Both the position numbers and the translations under genes were made by a program. From assembly GCF_028688295.1 (NCBI RefSeq), contig NZ_JAQTYM010000020.1, forward strand, positions 1 to 35,194: a DNA stretch of 35,194 bases. Direction: 5' to 3'. Each line of letters begins with the position of its first letter. The first letter of the stretch is position 1. Under the pieces are notes generated by a model that saw only the letters and a program-made list of their open reading frames with translations, made no database searches and was not told where the DNA came from. Positions 25,817 to 34,814 of the stretch are shown here, in pieces. Origin of the DNA: Sulfuricurvum sp. (GTDB lineage Bacteria > Campylobacterota > Campylobacteria > Campylobacterales > Sulfurimonadaceae).

Positions 25817-28162
25817 TTACAGGTGTGTATTACAACTTTGTACATCGTGGTTCAGCAACTCTTCAAAGGTTTTAACCTGAACCGGTCTACTGCATAAATA
25901 GCCTTGGAAATACTGGCATCCGTGTCTCTCCAGAAATTCAAACTGCTCAATCGTCTCAACCCCCTCGGCAATAACATCCAGTTCAAAAATAGAGGCCATT
26001 GAGAGGATTGTTTGTACCAAAACCGCATCATCAGCATCACTCATAATATCCCGTACAAAACTTCGATCGATTTTCAGTGTCGTAAACGGTAATTTTTTGA
26101 GATAAGCCAAAGAGGAATACCCGGTTCCAAAATCATCCATCGAGAGTGAAATACCAGCCCTACGGAGTCGATTCATTTTATCAATGACGATATCAACCTT
26201 ATCAATAATCATTGATTCGGTCAGTTCAAGCTCAAGCATGGAGGGGACGATCCCCGTTTCAGCCACAGTACGGATTATTTTTTCAACGAAATCACTTTGT
26301 TTGAACTGAACGGCACTTACATTGACAGCAATGCGCTGAATGTGTGATTTAGTCACATGATTAGCACGCCATTTTACAAACTGAGTACAGGCTTCACGCA
26401 GTACCCATTCGCCGATAGGGACAATCAATCCACTCTCTTCCGCGATAGAGATCATATCATCAGGCATCACCAAACCCATCTCCGGATGATTCCATCGTAA
26501 TAAGGCTTCGGCTCCGATTATTTTCTTCGTTTCGATTTCAATAACAGGCTGATAATAGAGTTCAAGTTCACTATTTTTAATCGCATTTCGAAGCGCATTT
26601 TCCATAAAAAGCCGTTTTTTGATCCATTGATCCATCTGTTCTTGATAAAAACGGGTGGTATTTCTCCCCTCTTTTTTCGCTTGATACATTGCCGTATCGG
26701 CAAATTTGAGTAAATCATCTGAGTTTTGTTCCGGTGAATTCACCAAGGCAATCCCGATACTCGAACTGGTCACTATTTCTTCCATTTCTCCAACATTGAA
26801 AGAGGCAGAGAGAATTTCATGAATTTTCTCTGCTACCATTTCCGCATGTTTTGCCGCAATATGAGGATCATTGCCAAGTTCATTGAGCAAAATAACAAAC
26901 TCATCGCCCCCTAAACGGGCGACAGTATCGCCTTCACGACATATCGATACTAAACGGAGCGCGGTTTCTACCAATAACGCATCTCCGATATGATGTCCTA
27001 GAGAGTCATTAATGCTTTTAAAATGGTCTAAATCCAAAAACATGACTGCGATTATCGCACCATGACGTCGATAATGCGCTAACGATTGCGCAATCCGGTC
27101 TTTCAAGAGAACACGATTAGGTATATCTGTCAACGCATCAAAATAGGCTTGATGCTTCATTTTCTCCTCGGCAACAATCCGATCGGTAATGTCAGAGACG
27201 ATCCCTACCCCACCGATAATCTCTCTATTCGTATCATAAATCGGAGAGGTACGTAAATTAATATGGAGACTTAGATTATTAATCATTGTCGTGTAGGGTC
27301 CCTCATAAAACCCTTTACTACCCTCAACGGCTGAGTGTAATGCACTAAATAAACAAACATCCGGTAATTTTTTTAAATCCAATCCGAGCATCTTCTCACG
27401 GCTAATTTTGAGAATTTGAAGCATCTCATTGTTCGTTTCAACAACAATCAGCTCTGTGTTATAATAAAAAATACCCGCAGGAGCCTCTTTAAAGATTGTT
27501 TCAAAGCGTTCTTCGGAAAGTTTCAGCGCTACCGTTGCTTTTTGGTGAAGAATTTTCGATATTAACGCATTCATGATGTTCATATTAATCCGCTTGGCAG
27601 CACTCACCAAAAGGATAAAGAAGATGGCAACTAAAATTCCCATCATTTGATATTCTAACCCGCCATGCAAAAACATGATTGCAAATAAAGGAATTAAAAG
27701 TAAGAGTAAAAATACCACTGCTACTAAAAACAGTGATGCCAAGGTCCCTGACGCAATCGCCGCAATACCTGCTATTAGAAAAATAAGAAAGAATTGATGG
27801 AGAGTATCAGGAGTTTGATAAATAAAGAATGCCGTAGTTCCCCACACAATAGCAGAAGAAAACATCATATATTTAAAATTTCTTTCCCATACAGCAGTAT
27901 TGTATTTCTGCGGTTTATTTTGATACTCTCTAAGGAGCCAAAGCCGCCAAACCAATGTCACTAAAACAGACAAAAACCATAGAGTTATACTCGTGAACAA
28001 AAAGGTTTGATAATACATAAAATAAACAGCAACAGAAGCAAATAGTAGTGGGTAAATCGAAGCAAAAGCTTGTTTGTAGGCGATATTGACCTGTTCACTG
28101 CGGACGCGTTCACGCTCCGATGAATCCAGCTCAGGCAAATAATCGTATCGTGTAAAAACCAT
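25817..28162 (-). CDS. Membrane PAS-GGDEF-EAL c-di-GMP enzyme
   Basis: Protein of 781 residues. The N-terminal 190 residues hold about six hydrophobic segments forming an integral-membrane sensor region of unassigned type. A PAS domain (about 215-330) and then a GGDEF domain (about 340-505) follow, with intact GGDEF at 418-422 and the full inhibitory site REGD (409-412). The EAL domain (about 515-770) has EALLRW at 552-557, DDFGTGYSS at 676-684 and IAEGVET near 731-737. Both synthesis and breakdown of c-di-GMP are possible, and which dominates cannot be told. The gene is convergent with glk and divergent from flgA, so its own promoter should lie in the 85-base gap at 28163-28247. The SD is weak. 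Confidence 0.95.
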   Translation of the reverse strand: MVFTRYDYLPELDSSERERVRSEQVNIAYKQAFASIYPLLFASVAVYFMYYQTFLFTSITLWFLSVLVTLVWRLWLLREYQNKPQKYNTAVWERNFKYMMFSSAIVWGTTAFFIYQTPDTLHQFFLIFLIAGIAAIASGTLASLFLVAVVFLLLLLIPLFAIMFLHGGLEYQMMGILVAIFFILLVSAAKRINMNIMNALISKILHQKATVALKLSEERFETIFKEAPAGIFYYNTELIVVETNNEMLQILKISREKMLGLDLKKLPDVCLFSALHSAVEGSKGFYEGPYTTMINNLSLHINLRTSPIYDTNREIIGGVGIVSDITDRIVAEEKMKHQAYFDALTDIPNRVLLKDRIAQSLAHYRRHGAIIAVMFLDLDHFKSINDSLGHHIGDALLVETALRLVSICREGDTVARLGGDEFVILLNELGNDPHIAAKHAEMVAEKIHEILSASFNVGEMEEIVTSSSIGIALVNSPEQNSDDLLKFADTAMYQAKKEGRNTTRFYQEQMDQWIKKRLFMENALRNAIKNSELELYYQPVIEIETKKIIGAEALLRWNHPEMGLVMPDDMISIAEESGLIVPIGEWVLREACTQFVKWRANHVTKSHIQRIAVNVSAVQFKQSDFVEKIIRTVAETGIVPSMLELELTESMIIDKVDIVIDKMNRLRRAGISLSMDDFGTGYSSLAYLKKLPFTTLKIDRSFVRDIMSDADDAVLVQTILSMASIFELDVIAEGVETIEQFEFLERHGCQYFQGYLCSRPVQVKTFEELLNHDVQSCNTHL

Positions 28163-28232
28163 AATTGAATCTTCTTGAGCCTAAAATATTGGCATAGGAT
28201 AACGTAAGAGAGATGAAAAACAAATTCCGTTA

Positions 28233-28241
28233 TGTTACAAT
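28233..28241 (+). promoter_or_regulatory. Extended -10 promoter for flgA, likely leaderless
   Basis: TG-T-TACAAT (hexamer 28236-28241) is an extended -10 box. A start site seven bases after the hexamer end falls on 28248, the A of the flgA ATG. No Shine-Dalgarno is visible before the ATG. No -35 match was found. Confidence 0.5.
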
Positions 28242-28247
28242 TATAAA

Positions 28248-29111
28248 ATGTATAAACTATTGCTCATATTTATCTCGTTTTTTACCCTCAACGCCTATGA
28301 ATTGGCAGAAAACTATTTTTTTGAGAACACTACTGTTTATTCCACCGATCTTTTTGAAGATTCACCCAAAAAATTCGAACTTCTCAAAATTCCTGAAGAT
28401 AAAACGCTTTATCGGGTTGATTCAAACGTTATCGTCAAAAGTTTTGAACTCAATGGTATGACCATCACCTCTGAAAACGTCCGTTTTGTCAATTTTACTA
28501 AAAAAAGTCCTATTGATTTCACCCCCCTAAAAACGCAATTGGAGACCCTGCTACGTCATCATTATCCTTCCATCACCCTAAAGGAGATCACTATAACCCC
28601 TAGAGGTTACTTACCCCCTATGACAAAAACACTAAAAGGGATTTTTGAGGATCGTTTATACTTACACTCTGTGGGAACCTTTTATGTCATTGATGACAGC
28701 GGGCTGAGACGCTATCTCGACTACTCGGTGCGTGCCACCATCAATATTCTGCACACAAGCCAAAAAATCTTACGTCGTGAACGCCTTAGCGGATTCAACA
28801 CACTACTCAAACCGACACCGTTCACAAGATTCAAGGATAAACCACTGAGCGCAATCCCCGATCAACCCTCTCGATTTCGCTCTAATCTCAGAGCTTCCCA
28901 GCTCCTAACCTCCCGTAATATTGAGACGATGCCTCTGGTATTAAAAAACGAAAAAGTGATTGTCGAGATAAAAAGTGATGGGGTTATCGTGGAGTTTGGG
29001 GCAACCGCGACGCAAGAGGGGTCACTCTATGATATTATTACGATCCAAAAAAGTGACGGCAAACGTGTCAAGTCTAAAGTTATCGGAGAAAATCGGGTGG
29101 AATTACAATGA
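28248..29111 (+). CDS. flgA: Flagellar basal body P-ring formation protein
   Basis: Periplasmic chaperone for FlgI P-ring assembly. The 287 residues begin with a short hydrophobic signal peptide (MYKLLLIFISFFTLNAYELA, 1-20), and the C-terminal 120 residues match the FlgA/SAF-type domain: TRFKDKPLSAIP, LRASQLLTSRNIE, and the glycine-rich strand region IKSDGVIVEFGATATQEGS. It is longer than E. coli FlgA (about 219), as in other Campylobacterota. The product is recognised by domain pattern plus its place upstream of ubiX-coaD-tmk, the C. jejuni order. There is no SD; the -10 box directly before the ATG suggests a leaderless transcript. It overlaps ubiX by four bases. Confidence 0.88.
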   Translation: MYKLLLIFISFFTLNAYELAENYFFENTTVYSTDLFEDSPKKFELLKIPEDKTLYRVDSNVIVKSFELNGMTITSENVRFVNFTKKSPIDFTPLKTQLETLLRHHYPSITLKEITITPRGYLPPMTKTLKGIFEDRLYLHSVGTFYVIDDSGLRRYLDYSVRATINILHTSQKILRRERLSGFNTLLKPTPFTRFKDKPLSAIPDQPSRFRSNLRASQLLTSRNIETMPLVLKNEKVIVEIKSDGVIVEFGATATQEGSLYDIITIQKSDGKRVKSKVIGENRVELQ

Positions 29112-29638
29112 AAATCGTCATAGGGATCAGTGGTGCGAGCGGAGCAGCGTTAGGACTTAAACTGGTCCATGCCCTCCCCTCTGATGTGCAAAAACACCTG
29201 ATACTCTCCGATAACGCCAATATCGTTTTAGAAAAAGAGGACAACCTCACGCTCCATAAAAATGATGAAATCTGGGCTTCAGTAGCCTCAGGATCGTATG
29301 GTGCGGATGCGATGATCATCACACCATGTAGTATGAATACCCTCGCTAAAATCGCTTGCGGCATTGCCGACAACCTGATTACCCGTGCCGCGAGCGTAAT
29401 GATAAAAGAACGACGTACCCTTGTACTGGCTCCGCGTGAGATCCCCTTTTCACCGATTGCTTTGGAAAATATGCACAAACTTTCCATGATGGGAGTCATC
29501 ATCGCCCCCCCTGTACTCGCTTATTATGGTGAACAAGAGGATTTGGAGTCGATGGAAAACTTTATGATCGGCAAATGGTTCGATCTTCTGGGTATCAAAA
29601 ACGATTTGTATAAACGCTGGAGTGACCACAATGCATAA
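29108..29638 (+). CDS. ubiX: Flavin prenyltransferase
   Basis: UbiX family enzyme that prenylates FMN to make the cofactor of UbiD-type decarboxylases. The 176 residues start with the flavin-binding motif IGISGASGA (4-12). Residues TPCSMNTLAKIACGIADN and RRTLVLAPRE are also typical, with the C-terminal part covering the substrate pocket. The family was formerly named 3-octaprenyl-4-hydroxybenzoate carboxy-lyase. The ATG overlaps the flgA stop (ATGA). No ubiD gene is in the window. In Campylobacterota its likely use is quinone (futalosine menaquinone) synthesis, an inference. Confidence 0.94.
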   Translation: MKIVIGISGASGAALGLKLVHALPSDVQKHLILSDNANIVLEKEDNLTLHKNDEIWASVASGSYGADAMIITPCSMNTLAKIACGIADNLITRAASVMIKERRTLVLAPREIPFSPIALENMHKLSMMGVIIAPPVLAYYGEQEDLESMENFMIGKWFDLLGIKNDLYKRWSDHNA

Positions 29639-30122
29639 AATCGCCCTTTATCCAGGAACATTCGATCCGATTACCAACGGCCATTACGACATTATCGAGC
29701 GGGGAATCAAACTGTTTGATGAAGTGATTATCGCCGTTGCCGATTCTCAAGAAAAAAAACCAATGTTTACCTTGCAAGAGCGCGTTGACATGGTTAAGTT
29801 GGCAGTCAAAGATTTAGAACGGGTTCAGGTCGTCGGATTTGATAATCTCACCGTCGAGCTAGCCAATACACTCGGAGCTACGGTTCTTATTCGCGGACTA
29901 CGCGCGGTGAGTGATTTCGAATTTGAACTTCAACTGGGCTATCTCAATAACTCCCTCGATCCTAACATTGAAACGGTCTATTTAATGCCGAAACTCAAAC
30001 ACGCCTTTATCAGCTCTTCCATCGTCCGAAATTTGCTAAAATTTAACGGTAAAACGGTCCATTTGCTCCCTGAGCCTGTCCAAAATGTTATCGGGAGTAT
30101 GAAATCATGTACGTTGCGATAG
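29631..30122 (+). CDS. coaD: Phosphopantetheine adenylyltransferase
   Basis: Adds AMP to 4'-phosphopantetheine, the penultimate step of coenzyme A synthesis. I chose the ATG at 29631 (163 residues): GGAG (29619-29622) lies eight bases upstream, and the protein then begins MHKIALYPGTFDPITNGH. An upstream GTG at 29622 lies inside the SD. The nucleotidyltransferase signature TNGH and the C-terminal ISSSIVRNL (ISSTxVR type) are present. It overlaps ubiX by eight bases and tmk by 16. Confidence 0.97.
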   Translation: MHKIALYPGTFDPITNGHYDIIERGIKLFDEVIIAVADSQEKKPMFTLQERVDMVKLAVKDLERVQVVGFDNLTVELANTLGATVLIRGLRAVSDFEFELQLGYLNNSLDPNIETVYLMPKLKHAFISSSIVRNLLKFNGKTVHLLPEPVQNVIGSMKSCTLR

Positions 30123-30688
30123 AGGGGATCGATACCGCCGGAAAAAGCACTCAGATTGAAGCGTTGCGCTCCCTTTTTCCGAATGCACTCATTACCAAAG
30201 AGCCGGGTGGAACCCCTGCAGGTATCGAAATCCGTAACATGGTACTGTTCGGCAATCTAAAGAGCAAAATAGCAGAGATTTTACTCTTTTTAGCCGATCG
30301 TGCCGAGCATACGGAAGAAATAATATTACCTAATATGAATAAACTCATCATCAGTGACCGCTCCGCCGTATCGGGGATGGCGTATGCGAGTGTCCAAAAC
30401 CTCTGTGATGAATCTACCCTCGTATCGCTCAATCGTCTCGCCACCAACGGAACCCTTCCCGATGTGGTGTTTATTCTCAAACTCACACCCGAAGAGCTCG
30501 CCCACCGCTTGAGCCAAAAAGAGCACGACGTTATCGAATCACGTGGAGTTGGCTATCTTCTCAGTATCCAAGACTCCCTTATCGCTTCGGCGTATGCACT
30601 CGGAATTCAAACCTATGTAATCGATGCGACACAATCTATCGATACAATTACAAAAGAAATTACAAACCTTATCAAAGGAGCCTTATGA
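30107..30688 (+). CDS. tmk: Thymidylate kinase
   Basis: Phosphorylates dTMP to dTDP. The 193 residues start with the P-loop EGIDTAGKSTQ (6-16). The DR motif reads DRSAVSGMAYA near 83-93, where many bacterial Tmk proteins have DRYxxSxxAYQ, so the tyrosine is Ser here. The KEPGGTPAG segment near 35 is the dTMP-site loop. GGGAG lies nine bases before the ATG, inside coaD. The last codon overlaps hisS (ATGA). Position between coaD and hisS is the known Campylobacter order. Confidence 0.96.
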   Translation: MYVAIEGIDTAGKSTQIEALRSLFPNALITKEPGGTPAGIEIRNMVLFGNLKSKIAEILLFLADRAEHTEEIILPNMNKLIISDRSAVSGMAYASVQNLCDESTLVSLNRLATNGTLPDVVFILKLTPEELAHRLSQKEHDVIESRGVGYLLSIQDSLIASAYALGIQTYVIDATQSIDTITKEITNLIKGAL

Positions 30689-31902
30689 TCCAATCTTTGC
30701 GCGGAATGAACGACATCCTCTCCGAGGACTATGAACGTTTTGAATACTTTATTACCACTGCCTCTACCATCGCCAAGCGATACGGATTTCATTACATTGA
30801 AACCCCCCTGCTCGAAGAGACGGCACTGTTCAAACGCTCGGTCGGAGAATCCAGTGACATCGTCGGCAAAGAGATGTATCAGTTTATTGACAAAGGTGAA
30901 AACGATGTATGTCTTCGCCCAGAGGGGACAGCAGGCGTTGTTCGGGCATTTATCCAACACAAACTCGATAAAAAAGGGGGAATCCACCGCTTTTACTATC
31001 ACGGAGCGATGTTTCGCTATGAGCGTCCCCAAAAAGGGCGCTTGAGAGAGTTTCATCAGTTCGGAGTGGAAAGTTTCGGCGTTGATTCGGTCTATGAAGA
31101 CGCATTAATGATTATGATGGTTGCCGATATCCTCAAAGCTTTGGGGATCGGATACCGCCTTAAACTCAACTCCCTAGGGGATCAAAATTGTATGCCTGCC
31201 TATCGTGAGAAACTGGTCAGTTTTATCGAGAGTTGCGGTGATAGTATCTGTGGAGATTGTGAACGTCGTAAGCTAACTAACCCTATCCGCGTCCTCGATT
31301 GTAAAAATGAAGCGTGTCAGAACCTTTACGTCAATGCACCGAAATTGATCAACAATCTCTGTGAGGGATGCCAAAGCGATTTTGATACCCTAAAAACTAT
31401 TTTGGATCAACACACTATCGCCTATGAGATCGATACGAACCTCGTACGAGGACTTGATTATTATTCTAAAACAGCATTTGAATTCGTCAGTGACAATATC
31501 GGTAGCCAAAGTGCCATTGCCGGTGGAGGACGTTATGATCGCTTGATCGAATTTTTGGATGGGAAACCTACCCCTGCCGTCGGCTTTGCCCTCGGAATTG
31601 AGCGTTTGATGGAACTCATCGTGATGCCAGAACCCGTGCGCGAGGGATACTACTTCGGGGCTATGGATGCCGAAGCCATTACCCCCCTCCTTTTGGCCGC
31701 TGAGAAAATACGCCGCACTCAAAAAGCCGTCGTCGAATACGAGCCGCGCTCACTGAAAGCGCACCTCAAGGGAGCTGATCGTATCAATGCCCGCTATTGT
31801 GCCGTCATCGGTGAAAATGAACTGGCTCAAAACAGTATTTGGGTAAAAGATTTGGTCGATAAAACCGAATCTCTTATCCCATTAAACGATTTTTTTGTAT
31901 AA
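30685..31902 (+). CDS. hisS: Histidyl-tRNA synthetase
   Basis: Class II synthetase that charges tRNA-His. The 405 residues have the LRGMNDIL N-terminus, FKRSVGESSDIVGKEMY with motif 1, LRPEGTAGVVRAF (motif 2), RGLDYYSKTAFEF, and IAGGGRYDRL. Motif 3 is in VGFALGIERLMEL, followed by the C-terminal anticodon-binding domain. A cysteine-rich stretch (near 186-228, with SCGDSICGDC and LCEGC) is a usual HisRS insertion. AAGGAG precedes the ATG by four bases, and the start overlaps the tmk stop. Confidence 0.98.
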   Translation: MIQSLRGMNDILSEDYERFEYFITTASTIAKRYGFHYIETPLLEETALFKRSVGESSDIVGKEMYQFIDKGENDVCLRPEGTAGVVRAFIQHKLDKKGGIHRFYYHGAMFRYERPQKGRLREFHQFGVESFGVDSVYEDALMIMMVADILKALGIGYRLKLNSLGDQNCMPAYREKLVSFIESCGDSICGDCERRKLTNPIRVLDCKNEACQNLYVNAPKLINNLCEGCQSDFDTLKTILDQHTIAYEIDTNLVRGLDYYSKTAFEFVSDNIGSQSAIAGGGRYDRLIEFLDGKPTPAVGFALGIERLMELIVMPEPVREGYYFGAMDAEAITPLLLAAEKIRRTQKAVVEYEPRSLKAHLKGADRINARYCAVIGENELAQNSIWVKDLVDKTESLIPLNDFFV

Positions 31903-31912
31903 AGGGGACGAT

Positions 31913-33742
31913 GTGAAAACCTATGGAATAGACATTTGGGGCGAAAATAACTTTATGATCGATCAAGGGAAGATCAAAGTTAATTATAAGAGCTCCCCTT
32001 CTTTATTAGAAATTACCCAGAAAGTTCGTAAAACGAACCTTCGCGGACCCTTGATTTTACGCTTTCCCCATTTGATCGGTAAACAAATCGATCTTTTGTA
32101 CTCTAACTTTCATCGGGCTATTTTTGAAAACGATTACACCGGTAAATTTCGGGCTGTTTTTCCTCTCAAAGTCAATCAGTTTCCCGAAGCGGTCGATGCG
32201 ATTGTGGAACATGGTGAAAAATACGGCTATGGTCTCGAAGCAGGTTCAAAAGCCGAACTGGCCATCGCTATGGCAAAAACCGCAATAGGCGCCCCGATCA
32301 CCGTTAACGGATTCAAAGACGAGGAGATGGTACGTCTTGGTTTCATGGCAGCGCAGATGGGTCATAATATTACCATTACGATCGAAGGGCTCGGTGAGCT
32401 TGAATGGATCATCGATGTCGCCCAATCGTGTAATCTCAAAATTCCCAATATCGGTATCCGTATCCGTCTCCAATCAGAAGGGAGCGGCATCTGGGCAAAA
32501 AGCAGTGGTTTAGGCTCAAAATTCGGTCTTACCTCCACCGAACTCATCGAAGCGATGAAGATGCTCCAAGAGAACAATTTGGTTGAGCATTTCACCATGA
32601 TCCATTTCCATGTCGGTAGCCAAATGGAAGATATCTCTACCCTTAAACGCGTTTTGCGAGAAGCGGGAAATATCTATGCCGAACTCAAAAAGATGGGAGC
32701 CGATAAACTCGGTGCCATCAACATCGGCGGTGGATTGGCAGTTGAGTACTCTCAACACACATCGGGGCGATTACGCAACTATACCCTCGAAGAGTTCTCC
32801 AACAGTGTTGTTTTCTTGCTTCGTGAAATCATGAACGCCAAAGGGGTATCCCATCCTGATATCTTCACCGAATCGGGACGTTTTATCGTGGCATCACACT
32901 CGGTACTGATCGCTCCGGTACTCGAACTGTTTTCACACGATTATCAAGCCAAATCGCTCAAACTCAAAGAGAACAATCCACCGCTTATCGAAGAGTTACG
33001 TGAGCTTAACTCCCTCCTCGCACCACGCACCTGCATCGAATATATGCATGATGCGCTCGATCACATGGAATCTCTCCTCACCCTCTTTAATCTCGGTCAT
33101 ATCGATCTTCAAGATCGTTCAAACGCCGAAATTTTAGTACACCAAATTATTAAAAAATCGCTCTATCTCTCTCAAGACAACCCGATGCCGGAAATCGAGC
33201 GTCTTCAGGTTAAACTCCAAGAGCGCTATTTGATCAATACCTCAATTTTCCAAAGTATCCCCGATTACTGGGGATTACAGCAACAGTTCCCGATTATGCC
33301 GCTTGATCGTCTCGATATCCCCGCTATCCGTGCCGCTTCGCTTTGGGATATTACCTGTGACAGTGACGGTGAAATCCGCTTTAAACCCGAAGCTCCACTC
33401 TACCTGCACGACATCGATTTGGATGAAGAGGAGTATTTCCTCGGCTTTTTCAACGTCGGTGCGTATCAAGAGACGTTGGGAATGAATCACAATCTCTTTA
33501 CCCATCCGAGTGAGTGTACCATTCTCATCAGTGATACCGGATATGAAATTGAAAACTTTACCGAGTCCGATAATATCCTCAATATCCTCGAAGATATTGG
33601 ATATGACGCCTCTAAACTTCTGACAAACCTTAAAAATAAACTGGCAATCACTGATTTTAGGACAGAAGAAGAAAAAAGTGATACACTTCAAAAACTCGAA
33701 ATGTACCTCTACCAAAACGGGTATCTCCGAACCACACGATAA
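31913..33742 (+). CDS. speA: Biosynthetic arginine decarboxylase
   Basis: PLP enzyme converting arginine to agmatine, first step of the plant/bacterial polyamine route. I chose the GTG at 31913-31915 (609 residues): AAGGGG sits five bases upstream, and the upstream TTG at 31895 would start inside hisS without an SD. The PLP-binding lysine lies in AVFPLKVNQ, FHVGSQ and NIGGGLAVEY form the PLP phosphate site, and DIFTESGR and GAYQETLGMNHN lie near the substrate site. Length matches SpeA (about 630). It starts ten bases after hisS and lies four bases before the first possible cysE codon. Confidence 0.95.
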   Translation: MKTYGIDIWGENNFMIDQGKIKVNYKSSPSLLEITQKVRKTNLRGPLILRFPHLIGKQIDLLYSNFHRAIFENDYTGKFRAVFPLKVNQFPEAVDAIVEHGEKYGYGLEAGSKAELAIAMAKTAIGAPITVNGFKDEEMVRLGFMAAQMGHNITITIEGLGELEWIIDVAQSCNLKIPNIGIRIRLQSEGSGIWAKSSGLGSKFGLTSTELIEAMKMLQENNLVEHFTMIHFHVGSQMEDISTLKRVLREAGNIYAELKKMGADKLGAINIGGGLAVEYSQHTSGRLRNYTLEEFSNSVVFLLREIMNAKGVSHPDIFTESGRFIVASHSVLIAPVLELFSHDYQAKSLKLKENNPPLIEELRELNSLLAPRTCIEYMHDALDHMESLLTLFNLGHIDLQDRSNAEILVHQIIKKSLYLSQDNPMPEIERLQVKLQERYLINTSIFQSIPDYWGLQQQFPIMPLDRLDIPAIRAASLWDITCDSDGEIRFKPEAPLYLHDIDLDEEEYFLGFFNVGAYQETLGMNHNLFTHPSECTILISDTGYEIENFTESDNILNILEDIGYDASKLLTNLKNKLAITDFRTEEEKSDTLQKLEMYLYQNGYLRTTR

Positions 33743-33751
33743 GGATTGAAT

Positions 33752-34453
33752 TTGGGACTTTTTTCTGAAATAGCCGAAGATTTTTCGAACGTTTATAAAA
33801 ATGATCCCGCTATCAGTTCTCGCATTGAACTCTTTTTCAACTATCCGGGTGTGTGGGCTATCTTTTGGTACCGTATCTCGAATCGCCTCTATCGAGGAGG
33901 ATTCCGATCCATCGCTCGTATCATCATGGGACTCAATCAAATCTTTACCAATATCGATATCCACCCAGGGGCAACGATCGGACGACGTGTTTTTATCGAT
34001 CACGGATTCGGTGTCGTTATCGGTCAAACCACGGTTATCGAAGATGATGTCCTAATCTATCAGGGGGTTACGCTAGGCGGAGTAAGCCTAGTAGCGGGCA
34101 AACGCCACCCTACAATCCGTAGCGGCGTTGTTATCGGTGCAGGGGCCAAAGTTTTGGGCAATATCACCATCGGTGCCAACTCTAAAATCGGAGCCAACTC
34201 CGTCGTTGTCCGCGAAGTTCCCGACAACAGCACCGCTATCGGTATCCCCGCTCACGTTATCCAAAAAGGGCGCGACAAAGATCCGTTCAGCCATAACAAA
34301 CTTCCCGATATTAACAAAGAGATGTTTGAGTATCTCCTCCGACGTGTTGCCGTATTGGAACACTATATGGTTCAAGATAACACCGAAATACTTGAACAAG
34401 ATCTCCAACTCGAAAATATCTATGAATCGTTTATCAAGGCGATGAAAAATTGA
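33752..34453 (+). CDS. cysE: Serine O-acetyltransferase
   Basis: Acetylates serine with acetyl-CoA, the first committed step of cysteine synthesis. I chose the TTG at 33752-33754 (233 residues, MGLFSEIAEDF): AAGGA (33741-33745) lies six bases before it but directly abuts the alternative TTG at 33746. Hexapeptide repeats of the left-handed helix start near DIHPGATIGRRVF; DHGFGVVIGQT holds the catalytic His, and GKRHPTI the second active-site His. The N-terminal helical domain is short, as in the compact form of the family. No cysK is adjacent. It overlaps the next gene by four bases. Confidence 0.95.
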   Translation: MGLFSEIAEDFSNVYKNDPAISSRIELFFNYPGVWAIFWYRISNRLYRGGFRSIARIIMGLNQIFTNIDIHPGATIGRRVFIDHGFGVVIGQTTVIEDDVLIYQGVTLGGVSLVAGKRHPTIRSGVVIGAGAKVLGNITIGANSKIGANSVVVREVPDNSTAIGIPAHVIQKGRDKDPFSHNKLPDINKEMFEYLLRRVAVLEHYMVQDNTEILEQDLQLENIYESFIKAMKN

Positions 34454-34806
34454 TTTTTTTCTTTCGCACTCTTTTTTTTAGTGCCCTTATCTCCATCTCT
34501 GTTTTAGCCTTCCTCCCCGATTATAATGATCTCCCTCGAATCGTCTCCTTAAGCGATCTACTCAACCATGCTGTAGCATTTAGTGTATTATCGATTCTCT
34601 ATACATTCGCCTATTCCCACACTCCTAAACGTATCACACTCACCCTCATCGCGTATGGCGTCCTCATTGAAGTAGTACAAGCATTTCTACCGACACGCTA
34701 CCCCTCATTCGAAGATATCATTGCCGATTCCGTCGGGATATTTTTAGGATTAGCCCTCAGAAACTTGATCAAATCCTCAACTCTTTTTAAACCTAAACCC
34801 CTATAA
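34450..34806 (+). CDS. VanZ-like family membrane protein
   Basis: Small membrane protein of 118 residues with about four hydrophobic segments and a positively charged tail. The FLPDYNDLP, SLSDLLNHAVAF and VVQAFLPTRYPSFEDIIADSVGIFLG motifs are those of VanZ-like proteins, named after a teicoplanin-resistance gene but of unknown role in most bacteria. There is no ATG: the only fitting start is TTG at 34450, overlapping the cysE stop as TTGA. AAGG about ten bases upstream is a weak SD. No resistance function is implied. Confidence 0.8.
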   Translation: MIFFFRTLFFSALISISVLAFLPDYNDLPRIVSLSDLLNHAVAFSVLSILYTFAYSHTPKRITLTLIAYGVLIEVVQAFLPTRYPSFEDIIADSVGIFLGLALRNLIKSSTLFKPKPL

Positions 34807-34807
34807 T
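34802..34807 (+). promoter_or_regulatory. Consensus -10 box for the last gene
   Basis: TATAAT matches consensus and ends seven bases before the ATG at 34815, so the start site should fall at about 34813-34815. The following gene would then be leaderless or nearly so. A T-rich tract lies upstream, as in Campylobacterota promoters. Confidence 0.55.
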
Positions 34808-34814
34808 TTAACAC

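Noticed and set aside
28213-28461. 82-residue open frame beginning with an ATG upstream of flgA
   Set aside because: Out of frame with flgA and overlapping most of its N-terminal coding region; the flgA frame gives a good signal peptide and continues into the SAF-type domain.
29080-29502. 140-residue open frame antisense to ubiX
   Set aside because: Shadow of the ubiX frame with no motif or start signal of its own.
33275-34027. 250-residue open frame on the minus strand opposite speA and cysE
   Set aside because: It lies wholly antisense to two strongly conserved genes, has no recognisable motif or SD, and has low-complexity Asp/Ile-rich content as expected from reverse reading of codons in those genes.
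34450-34806. Vancomycin/teicoplanin resistance (VanZ)
   Set aside because: VanZ-like proteins are common in bacteria without glycopeptide resistance, and no vanA/vanH/vanX-type genes are near.
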